A stretch of DNA of 20,286 nucleotides from Methylomonas sp. Its GTDB lineage: Bacteria; Pseudomonadota; Gammaproteobacteria; Methylococcales; Methylomonadaceae. Every line of letters begins with the position of its first letter. Within the stretch, counting starts at the first letter, position 1. The stretch spans positions 1 through 20,286 of the forward strand of contig JALSIU010000152.1 in the NCBI GenBank assembly GCA_026989715.1, in the 5' to 3' direction. A program made the translations under genes and the position numbers. Below the pieces are notes generated by a model. It was given only the letters and a program-made list of their open reading frames with translations, made no database searches and was not told where the DNA came from. Of the stretch, positions 1 through 6,487 are shown piece by piece.

Positions 1-180
1 ATCCTTCATGCCTTTAATCATCGGGATATTATAAGGGTCGACTATTTCTAGGCTTTTAATTTTTAAATCATTATTAAAACGAATCAGTGCATTTAAAAAA
101 CTGATTAGAATCTCATGGCTTTGCTCGCTGCCGAATACTTTTTTAAACGCATAATCCGTTTTCACATCCAGAAATTTCAC
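1..180 (-). CDS. Rpn-family PD-(D/E)XK nuclease/transposase-like protein, partial (C-terminus outside window)
   Basis: Only the first 60 codons are present; the gene runs off the left edge. The translation begins VKFLDVKTDYAFKKVFGSE and continues SHEILISFLNALI, the N-terminal signature of the Rpn / PDDEXK_2 family, whose members are recombination-promoting nucleases or nuclease-derived transposase-like proteins. I choose the GTG at 180 as start because a GGAG Shine-Dalgarno (187-190, minus strand) lies 6 bases before it and family members usually begin M-KFLDVKTDYAF. In-frame ATG codons at 192 and 213 are alternatives but have no ribosome binding site. The catalytic PD-(D/E)XK core and C-terminus lie outside the window, so activity and intactness cannot be judged. 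The family is often multi-copy and horizontally spread. Family assignment is strong; function is inferred from family. Confidence 0.75.
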   Translation of the reverse strand, partial: MKFLDVKTDYAFKKVFGSEQSHEILISFLNALIRFNNDLKIKSLEIVDPYNIPMIKGMKD

Positions 181-278
181 AATAGACTCCATAGAATGAT
201 TGGTTTCATGCATTGTACTGTAGGAGGGCGGAAAAATATAATCGCAATGTATTGTTGCAGAGGAGTTTGATAAAGATA

Positions 279-305
279 CTTAAAGCACGCCATCTTGCGC
301 TTAAG
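279..305. other. Small imperfect hairpin in the Rpn/dapC intergenic region
   Basis: CTTAA(A)GC at 279-286 can pair with GCTTAAG at 299-305, with one bulged A and a 12-base loop. No T-run follows on either strand, so it is not a convincing terminator. The rest of 181-454 holds no gene I can support. Confidence 0.2.
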
Positions 306-391
306 TCTCATAAGGGCGCCATTTTCTATAAAGGAGTTGTATAGTGGGTGTGGCAAAGGTTTGTTGGAATTTCGGTCTTTTTTTGCGATTA

Positions 392-421
392 TTAAAAATA
401 AGTCAAGTCTCATGATAGAAT
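392..421 (+). promoter_or_regulatory. Candidate sigma-70 promoter for dapC
   Basis: TTAAAA (392-397) and TAGAAT (416-421) are separated by 18 bases and lie 33 bases before the dapC start. Both hexamers match the consensus only in part. It is the best candidate in the 274-base gap that separates the divergent Rpn and dapC genes. Confidence 0.3.
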
Positions 422-454
422 AATGGGTTAACAAATTATTATTTGGCACATTGC

Positions 455-1654
455 ATGAACCCCTATTTACCGCAATTACACCCTTATCCATTTGAAAAGT
501 TAGTGCAATTAAAACAGGGCATTGCACCACCTATTGATAAGGCGCATATTGCTTTGTCGATAGGCGAGCCAAAACATCCAACGCCAGCATTGATTACCGA
601 TACATTGGTGGCTAACATGGCTACTTTGGGCAAGTATCCAACGACCAAAGGTTTGCCTGAGTTAAGAGAGGCAATTAGTGCGTGGATAACGAAACGATTT
701 CAATTAGCGGCTGATAGCATCAACCCTGAGACTCAGGTACTGCCGGTTAATGGTACGAGAGAGGCTTTGTTTGCTTTTGCGCAGTGCATTATTGATGTCA
801 CAGAGAAGCCGTACGTGTTGATGCCGAATCCGTTTTATCAGATTTATGAAGGGGCGGCGTTATTAGCGGGTGCTGAGCCTTATTATTTGCATACGGTGGC
901 GGATAATCAGTATTTACCTGATTTTTCTGCCGTTCCTGCCAGTGTGTGGCGGCGTTGTCAATTATTGTATATTTGTTCGCCGGGCAACCCGACGGGGGCT
1001 GTACTGGCGCAGGCAGAGCATGAACGCTTGATTGAACTGGCATTGCAATATGATTTTGTGATTGCTTCTGATGAGTGTTATAGCGAAATTTATGCCGATG
1101 AAAGCAGGCCGCCACAGGGTTTATTGCAGTCGGCTTATGCCATGGGGCATACTGATTTTAAAAATTGTGTGATTTTTCATAGCTTATCTAAGCGTTCTAA
1201 TGCGCCGGGTTTAAGATCGGGCTTTGTTGCGGGAGATGCGCAGATTTTGCAAAAATTTTTGCAATACCGCACTTATCATGGCTGTGCAATGCCGGTACCA
1301 ACGCAATATGCCAGTATTGCGGCTTGGCAAGATGAAGAGCATGTACGAGAAAACCGGGATTTCTATCGCGAGAAATTTGCAGCAGTCACTCAAATATTGG
1401 CAGAAGTGTGTGTTGTTCGGCAACCTGAGGCCAGTTTTTATTTGTGGTTGCAAACGATGGTGGATGATACCGAATTTGCACAAAAATTATTTGCACAAGA
1501 AAATATAACTGTTTTACCTGGCAGTTTTTTATCCCGAGAGTTTTTGGGCATTAATCCGGGTAAGAATCATGTGCGTATGGCTTTGGTCGCTCCTTTGGCG
1601 GAGTGTATTGAGGCCGCGCAGCGTATTAAACATTTTATTAACACTTTAGTATAA
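455..1654 (+). CDS. dapC: Succinyldiaminopimelate transaminase DapC
   Basis: PLP-dependent class I/II aminotransferase that interconverts N-succinyl-2-amino-6-ketopimelate and N-succinyl-LL-2,6-diaminopimelate with glutamate as amino donor; cytoplasmic lysine/meso-DAP synthesis. With the ATG at 455 it is 399 residues and starts MNPYLPQLHPYPFEKL, typical of gammaproteobacterial DapC. A TTG at 443 would add four residues but fits the family less well. Visible motifs: VNGTREALF (98-106), substrate-binding PNPFYQIYEGA (124-134), SPGNPTG (175-181, N178), SDECYSEIY (205-213, D206 for the PLP ring nitrogen), SLSKRSNAPGLRSG with the probable Schiff-base Lys246, and Arg374 near the C-terminus for the carboxylate. 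No good Shine-Dalgarno is visible. dapD follows 7 bases downstream, which supports this branch-specific assignment over a generic aminotransferase. Confidence 0.93.
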   Translation: MNPYLPQLHPYPFEKLVQLKQGIAPPIDKAHIALSIGEPKHPTPALITDTLVANMATLGKYPTTKGLPELREAISAWITKRFQLAADSINPETQVLPVNGTREALFAFAQCIIDVTEKPYVLMPNPFYQIYEGAALLAGAEPYYLHTVADNQYLPDFSAVPASVWRRCQLLYICSPGNPTGAVLAQAEHERLIELALQYDFVIASDECYSEIYADESRPPQGLLQSAYAMGHTDFKNCVIFHSLSKRSNAPGLRSGFVAGDAQILQKFLQYRTYHGCAMPVPTQYASIAAWQDEEHVRENRDFYREKFAAVTQILAEVCVVRQPEASFYLWLQTMVDDTEFAQKLFAQENITVLPGSFLSREFLGINPGKNHVRMALVAPLAECIEAAQRIKHFINTLV

Positions 1655-1661
1655 GAAAACT

Positions 1662-2480
1662 ATGGAACAACTAGAAAAGATTATTAATCAAGCCTTTGAT
1701 GACCGAGCAGATATTTCACCGACAACAGTTTCTGCGGAAGTGCGTGCGGCAGTGGCAGAGTCCATTAATTTATTAGATTCAGGTAAAGCCCGTGTTGCAG
1801 ATAAAAGCAGTGGTGAGTGGGTGGTTAACCAATGGTTGAAAAAAGCGGTTTTATTATCATTTCGCATTAATGAAAACCGAGTGATGGATGGGGGAGCCAC
1901 GCGTTATTACGATAAAGTAGAAACTAAATTTGCTTCGTATACGCCGGAAGATTTTGCGGAAGCCGGGGTGCGCGTCGTACCAAATGCAGTGGCTCGTCAT
2001 GGTTCTTATGTTGCGCCGGGGGCAATTTTAATGCCTTCTTATGTCAATATTGGTGCTTATGTCGGTAGCGGTACTATGGTAGATACTTGGGTCACAGTAG
2101 GTTCTTGTGCGCAAATTGGTAGTAATGTGCATTTATCCGGTGGTGTGGGCATTGGCGGTGTTTTAGAGCCACTGCAAGCTGGCCCTACTATTATCGAAGA
2201 TAACTGTTTTATCGGTGCGCGTTCTGAGATTGTTGAAGGCGTAGTGGTTGAAGAAGGTTCGGTTATTTCTATGGGGGTTTATATTGGTCAAAGTACTAAA
2301 ATCTTTAACCGTATGACAGGGGAAATTACCTATGGTCGTGTCCCTGCAGGTTCTGTTGTCGTGTCTGGTAATTTGCCCTCTAAAGATGGTAGCCATAGCT
2401 TATATTGTGCGGTCATCATTAAGCATGTTGATGAAAAAACACGTAGCAAAACAGGGATTAATGAATTATTGCGTGATTAA
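1662..2480 (+). CDS. dapD: 2,3,4,5-tetrahydropyridine-2,6-dicarboxylate N-succinyltransferase DapD
   Basis: Transfers succinyl from succinyl-CoA to tetrahydrodipicolinate, the committed step of the succinylase branch; cytoplasmic trimer by family. At 272 residues it matches E. coli DapD closely. Residues 1-100 form the N-terminal helical domain, with WVVNQWLKKAVLL and a gGATRYYDKV segment. From about residue 108 the protein has hexapeptide-repeat left-handed beta-helix character (for example GAILMPSYVNIGAYVGSGTM, then VGSCAQIGSNVHLSGGVGIG). FIGARSEIVEGVVVEEGSVISM follows in the helix and the C-terminal cap carries YGRVPAGSVVVSGNLPS. It lies 7 bases after dapC and is almost certainly co-transcribed with it. 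Confidence 0.96.
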   Translation: MEQLEKIINQAFDDRADISPTTVSAEVRAAVAESINLLDSGKARVADKSSGEWVVNQWLKKAVLLSFRINENRVMDGGATRYYDKVETKFASYTPEDFAEAGVRVVPNAVARHGSYVAPGAILMPSYVNIGAYVGSGTMVDTWVTVGSCAQIGSNVHLSGGVGIGGVLEPLQAGPTIIEDNCFIGARSEIVEGVVVEEGSVISMGVYIGQSTKIFNRMTGEITYGRVPAGSVVVSGNLPSKDGSHSLYCAVIIKHVDEKTRSKTGINELLRD

Positions 2481-2496
2481 TTAAGGTGCAGTCGTT

Positions 2497-2521
2497 TTTG
2501 GAGGGAACTGAGCCCTCCAAA
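2497..2521 (+). other. Perfect 9-bp hairpin after dapD (possible attenuator or processing site)
   Basis: TTTGGAGGG (2497-2505) and CCCTCCAAA (2513-2521) form a perfect 9-bp stem with a 7-base loop, 17 bases after the dapD stop. The sequence after the stem is TTTGG, not a run of T, so full Rho-independent termination is doubtful. It could cause partial termination or mark an mRNA processing or stability site between dapCD and the downstream genes. Confidence 0.45.
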
Positions 2522-2565
2522 TTTGGCGATTGCTTATGCCATATGCAGGGTGATAGGGGTTACTT

Positions 2566-2808
2566 ATGACAGATACACTTTCTAGCAATGCGATTATTTA
2601 TGCCATTCTTGCGCTTAATAGCGAAGTTGCTTTACAAAAAGAATATTTAAATTCGCCTGATGTGTTAGCCGATGAGCGTGAAAATGAAGAGGGTATTTTA
2701 GAGGATTTAGAGCAGGCGTTTATGGAGTTTGTTGACTTTTATAAGTCATGTCGCCGACAAGATAAAGAATTACCTACGATTGAAGAATTATTGCATAGCC
2801 CTTTATAG
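2566..2808 (+). CDS. Hypothetical 80-residue acidic protein
   Basis: I do not recognise this family. The start is well supported: AGGGG (2555-2559) lies 6 bases before the ATG. The product is small, soluble, acidic and probably all-helical. It begins MTDTLSSNAIIYAILALNSE and has a charged middle segment (about residues 31-52) rich in Glu/Asp, a single Cys near residue 62, and a C-terminal PTIEELLHSP tail. There is no signal peptide or membrane segment. It sits between dapD and a diguanylate cyclase gene that starts 11 bases after its stop, so co-expression is likely. Length, ribosome binding site and placement argue for a real gene; function is unknown. Confidence 0.7.
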   Translation: MTDTLSSNAIIYAILALNSEVALQKEYLNSPDVLADERENEEGILEDLEQAFMEFVDFYKSCRRQDKELPTIEELLHSPL

Positions 2809-2819
2809 CGGATTGTGTT

Positions 2820-4223
2820 ATGCGTATTTTTATTCTGCTGTTGATTAATGGATTGATAGGTTTTGGTTTTATAGGCTTTGCTGAGGCAGCGGATACAGAG
2901 GTATTTCAAGCCTTGCCGTTAACGATGGAGGAGCGGCAGTATTTACAAAATAAACCACTGCTTAAAATGTGTGTTGACCCCGACTGGATGCCGTTTGAAA
3001 AAATAGAAGGCAATCGGCATATAGGGATGAGTGCAGATTTTATGCAGTTATTTGCTGAGAAAATAGGAGTAAAAATTGCTTTGCAACGCAGTGATAGTTG
3101 GTCACATTCATTGTCTATGGGTAAGCTGCGACGTTGTGATTTTTTTTCTTTAGTGGCACGTACGCCACAGCGTGAAAAATTTCTTACTTTTTCTGAGCCA
3201 TATATCGGATTCCCTTTAGTATTAGCATCACGCTATGAACAAATTTTTATTGCGGATATTGCCACGATTTTAGACCAAAAGCTCGGTATTCAAAAAGGGT
3301 ATGCTTATGCTGAAATATTGCGTTTACGTTACCCTGACATTAATTTGGTTGTTGTTGATAGTTTGCGGGATGGCTTGGATAAAGTGAGCAATAAGCAGTT
3401 ATTTGCGATGATCGGCTCTTTGCCGAGTATTGCTTATATTTTGCAGCATCATTATATTGGTGAGCTTAAAATTTCAGGAAAATTAGAGCATCTTTGGCAA
3501 CTCGGTATTGGGGTGCGTAATGATGAGCCTTTATTGGCCGGTATTTTTAATAAAGCCATTGCCAGTGTGAGTGCTACAGAACGTAAAGCCATTACCAATC
3601 GTTGGCTGGCAACTCAATATAAGTTGGCGCCGGATTACACTTTACTGCGCCAGGTGTTGTTAGGAGTTGCAGTATTATTCTTATTCCTCTTATATCGTCA
3701 TTTACAGCTTAAAAAATATAATAGCTTATTGCAACGGCTTGCAGTCACGGATGTGCTAACTAACGTAGGGAATCGGGCAAAGCTGGATGAATCACTTAAC
3801 AAGCAGTTGCGGTTAGCAAAGCGTTATCAGCAGTCGTTTAGCATTATATTATTAGATGTTGACCATTTTAAAGAGATTAACGACCGATACGGACATTTAG
3901 TCGGCGATGTCGTTTTGCAAGATATTGCGCAATTACTAAAAGAAAATATTCGTACTGTAGATGATATTGGGCGCTGGGGCGGTGAGGAGTTTTTAATTAT
4001 TTGCCCTGAGCAGACCGCAGGAAGCTCCTATTTATTGGCAGAGAAATTGCGCGTTTTGATTGCTGAGTATCCGTTTTCTCAAATTGGTAAATTAACGTGT
4101 AGTTTTGGCATTAGTAGTTATCAGGCGGACGATAGCCGGCATCAGTTAATTAAAAGAGCCGATATTGCTTTGTATCAAGCGAAAAAGCAAGGGCGAAATT
4201 GCGTGGTATTGTGGCAGGCATAG
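2820..4223 (+). CDS. Diguanylate cyclase with periplasmic SBP_bac_3-type sensor domain
   Basis: Predicted inner-membrane c-di-GMP synthase. A signal sequence or first membrane segment spans residues 1-23 (ending AEA-AD). Residues about 45-265 resemble a type-3 periplasmic amino-acid-binding domain (CVDPDWMPFE, then GMSADFMQLFAEKIG, RTPQREKFLTFSEPY, and RWLATQY near the end). A membrane helix lies at about 277-293, and a GGDEF domain at about 303-467. The catalytic motif is GGEEF (387-391), an active variant. An RTVD motif (378-381) lies exactly five residues before it, as expected for the product-inhibition I-site. LLDVDHFKEINDRYGH is the nucleotide/metal-binding segment. No EAL domain is present. 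Expected role: sense a small periplasmic ligand and make c-di-GMP. The ligand is unknown. The position inside a dap gene run is unusual. Confidence 0.88.
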   Translation: MRIFILLLINGLIGFGFIGFAEAADTEVFQALPLTMEERQYLQNKPLLKMCVDPDWMPFEKIEGNRHIGMSADFMQLFAEKIGVKIALQRSDSWSHSLSMGKLRRCDFFSLVARTPQREKFLTFSEPYIGFPLVLASRYEQIFIADIATILDQKLGIQKGYAYAEILRLRYPDINLVVVDSLRDGLDKVSNKQLFAMIGSLPSIAYILQHHYIGELKISGKLEHLWQLGIGVRNDEPLLAGIFNKAIASVSATERKAITNRWLATQYKLAPDYTLLRQVLLGVAVLFLFLLYRHLQLKKYNSLLQRLAVTDVLTNVGNRAKLDESLNKQLRLAKRYQQSFSIILLDVDHFKEINDRYGHLVGDVVLQDIAQLLKENIRTVDDIGRWGGEEFLIICPEQTAGSSYLLAEKLRVLIAEYPFSQIGKLTCSFGISSYQADDSRHQLIKRADIALYQAKKQGRNCVVLWQA

Positions 4224-4244
4224 ATTAATTTTAGGTTTAACTTT

Positions 4245-4595
4245 ATGAGTAGTGTGTATATTTTATATGGCATTAAAAATTGTGATAGTGTCAAAAAAGC
4301 GGGTATTTGGCTAGAGCAACATGGGCTAAGTTATCAATTGCATGATTTTCGTCGCGAGGGGCTAGATAGTCTATTAATACAGCGATTTATAGCCAAAGTA
4401 GGCTGGGAGATATTGTTAAATAAACGCAGTACCAGTTGGCGACAATTGGATGCGTTGCAGAAAACAGACTTAAATGCAGAGAAAGTGACAGCTTTATTTT
4501 TGGCGCACCCTACTTTAATTAAACGGCCTGTGTTAGATACAGGTGATGATTTTATTATTGGCTTTAATGCAGAAACATACCAAACTTTATTATGA
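4245..4595 (+). CDS. ArsC/Spx-family reductase-like protein (YffB type)
   Basis: A 116-residue thioredoxin-fold protein of the ArsC/Spx/MgsR superfamily. The N-terminus VYILYGIKNCDSVKKAG carries the single conserved Cys13; HDFRREGL (33-40) and LIKRPVLD (91-98, Arg94) match the family's conserved Arg and cis-Pro segment. By length and neighbour it corresponds to E. coli YffB, which also lies directly before dapE. Despite the ArsC name there is no arsenic context here; YffB-type proteins are thought to be glutathione-dependent thiol reductases, and the substrate is not known to me. Its stop codon overlaps the dapE start (ATGA), indicating translational coupling. A modest AGG (4233-4235) serves as ribosome binding site. 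Confidence 0.85.
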   Translation: MSSVYILYGIKNCDSVKKAGIWLEQHGLSYQLHDFRREGLDSLLIQRFIAKVGWEILLNKRSTSWRQLDALQKTDLNAEKVTALFLAHPTLIKRPVLDTGDDFIIGFNAETYQTLL

Positions 4596-5728
4596 GCGAT
4601 ACTTTAGAGTTACTAAAAGAGCTAATTAGCCGTGTATCAGTTACTCCTGACGATGCAGGTTGTCAAGCGTTCTTAGCAAAGCGTTTAGCAGTGCTTGGGT
4701 TTGAGGTTGAGCAATTAGATTTTAATGACACCAAAAATCTATGGCTAAAACGTGGTACGGCTAAACCGTTATTTGTGTTTTTAGGGCATACTGATGTCGT
4801 TCCTACCGGGCCATTAGAGCGTTGGGATTCGCCGCCATTTGAACCGACTATGCGTGATGGGCATCTTTATGGGCGTGGTGCGGCAGATATGAAGGGGGGT
4901 ATTGCCTGTTTTGTAACGGCAGTTGAGCGTTTTGTCGGTCAGTACCCCGAACATAAGGGGGCTATTGCACTGCTGATTACCAGTGATGAAGAAGGGCCGG
5001 CAACGGATGGTGTGGTCAAAGTGGTAGAAATCTTAGAGCAGCGTAATGAAAAAATAGACTGGTGCTTGGTAGGTGAGCCATCAAGTGACCAAAAAATTGC
5101 GGATATTATTCGGGTCGGGCGACGAGGTTCGCTGTGTGCAAAATTAGCGGTTAAAGGCATACAAGGGCATGTGGCTTATCCTGACATTGCCAATAATCCG
5201 ATCCATACTTTTGCACCCGCTTTAAAAGCATTAACAGAAGAAGTCTGGGATCAGGGTAATCAATTTTTTCCACCGACCAGCTTGCAAGTATCTAATATTA
5301 ACGCCGGTACGGGCGCGGAAAATATTATTCCGGGTGAGCTGGAATTACAGTTTAATTTACGTTTTTGTACTGAATTGGATGAAACCACTATAAAGCGGCG
5401 CGTACAGGCTATCTTGGATCAATTTGATTTTGAATATGAGTTAACGTGGCGTTTATCAGGGAATCCTTTTTTAACCTCCGGTGGGGCTTTGATTGAAGCA
5501 ACACATGCCTCCATTAAGCAAATCACCGGCTATGATACGCAAGATGACACGGGGGGCGGCACGTCTGATGGCCGTTTTATTGCGCCAACAGGCGCTGAAG
5601 TGATTGAGCTAGGGCCCTTAAACGCAAGTATTCACAAAATTAATGAAAATGTCAGTATTGCTGATTTGGAAGTGCTGACACAAATTTATGAGCAGATTTT
5701 AATTGAGCTATTGGTGAATAAGGAATAG
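4592..5728 (+). CDS. dapE: Succinyl-diaminopimelate desuccinylase DapE
   Basis: Di-zinc M20-family hydrolase that splits N-succinyl-LL-2,6-diaminopimelate into succinate and LL-DAP; cytoplasmic. It has 378 residues, close to the usual 375-380. All metal and catalytic residues are visible: His66 and Asp68 in GHTDVV, Asp99 in GRGAADMKGG, catalytic Glu133 with Glu134 in SDEEGPATDG, Glu162 in VGEPSS, and His348 in GPLNASIHKINE. DDTGGGTSDGRFI (318-330) is the signature C-terminal segment. Residues about 178-290 form the lid/dimerisation domain. The ATG overlaps the stop of the upstream yffB-like gene by four bases. With dapC and dapD it gives three successive steps of the succinylase route; the missing dapA, dapB and dapF are elsewhere. 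Confidence 0.97.
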   Translation: MSDTLELLKELISRVSVTPDDAGCQAFLAKRLAVLGFEVEQLDFNDTKNLWLKRGTAKPLFVFLGHTDVVPTGPLERWDSPPFEPTMRDGHLYGRGAADMKGGIACFVTAVERFVGQYPEHKGAIALLITSDEEGPATDGVVKVVEILEQRNEKIDWCLVGEPSSDQKIADIIRVGRRGSLCAKLAVKGIQGHVAYPDIANNPIHTFAPALKALTEEVWDQGNQFFPPTSLQVSNINAGTGAENIIPGELELQFNLRFCTELDETTIKRRVQAILDQFDFEYELTWRLSGNPFLTSGGALIEATHASIKQITGYDTQDDTGGGTSDGRFIAPTGAEVIELGPLNASIHKINENVSIADLEVLTQIYEQILIELLVNKE

Positions 5729-5732
5729 GACT

Positions 5733-6467
5733 ATGCGTTGCCATGAAGTGGACTATCAAATTATTGGGCATGATATTCAGATGGTGGAGGTTGAATTAGA
5801 CCCGAATGAAACAGTGATTGCTGAAGCGGGAGCCATGACTTATCTGGAAGAAGATATTGCGTTTGAGGCGAAAATGGGAGATGGCTCGGCACAAGGTGTG
5901 ATGGGAACATTGCTAGGTATGGGCAAGCGTTTGTTGACCGGGGAGTCGGTGATGCTGACGCATTTTACGAATGAAGGTCAGCAAAAGCGAGTGGTGGCAT
6001 TTTCAGCACCTTTTCCAGGGTCGATTATTCCTTTGGATTTAGCGGAATTGGGTGAAGAAGTTATTTGTCAAAAAGACTCTTTTTTGGTGGCGGCACTGGG
6101 TACGCAAGTGGATATTGCATTTCAAAAACGCTTAGGCAGTGGTTTTTTTGGTGGTGAAGGCTTTATTTTACAACGCCTACGAGGTGATGGTATGGCGTTT
6201 ATTCATGCGGGAGGCACGATTGTGCGTAAAGCATTGCGCAATGAGACTTTGCGCTTAGATACAGGTTGTTTAGTCGGTTTTAGTGGTGATATTGATTATG
6301 ATATTCAGTTAAGTGGCGGCTTAAAAAGCATGTTCTTTGGTGGTGAAGGTATGGTGTTGGCAACTTTATCCGGCACGGGGTTTGTTTGGATACAAAGCAT
6401 GCCCTTTTCCCGTTTGGCCGAGCGTGTGTTGAGTCACTCGGCTTTTTCACTGCAAGGCGAGCAATAA
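5733..6467 (+). CDS. AIM24/TIGR00266 family protein
   Basis: A 244-residue protein of the AIM24 (TIGR00266) family, all-beta with a tryptophan-RNA-binding-attenuator-protein-like fold by family knowledge. Typical features are VELDPNETVIAEAGAMTYL (20-38), a Gly-rich loop around GVMGTLLGMGKRLLTGES (55-72), and two copies of FFGGEG (138-143 and 201-206) in the paired beta sheets. There is no signal peptide, so it is probably cytoplasmic. Biochemical function is unknown; the family name comes from a yeast mitochondrial inner-membrane organiser. It starts 4 bases after dapE behind AAGGA (5720-5724), so it is probably in the same transcript. Confidence 0.85.
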   Translation: MRCHEVDYQIIGHDIQMVEVELDPNETVIAEAGAMTYLEEDIAFEAKMGDGSAQGVMGTLLGMGKRLLTGESVMLTHFTNEGQQKRVVAFSAPFPGSIIPLDLAELGEEVICQKDSFLVAALGTQVDIAFQKRLGSGFFGGEGFILQRLRGDGMAFIHAGGTIVRKALRNETLRLDTGCLVGFSGDIDYDIQLSGGLKSMFFGGEGMVLATLSGTGFVWIQSMPFSRLAERVLSHSAFSLQGEQ

Positions 6468-6487
6468 TCAATTAATGACGATTATTT

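Noticed and set aside
443..454. TTG start for dapC
   Set aside because: The four added residues (start codon, then AHC) do not match the family; MNPYLPQL from the ATG at 455 does.
177..530. 117-residue minus-strand ORF starting inside dapC
   Set aside because: It overlaps the dapC start, has no family features, and uses a different frame from the clear Rpn N-terminus at 180.
4245..4595. Arsenate reductase
   Set aside because: Length, single Cys13 and the position before dapE point to the YffB-type protein; there are no arsenic genes nearby.
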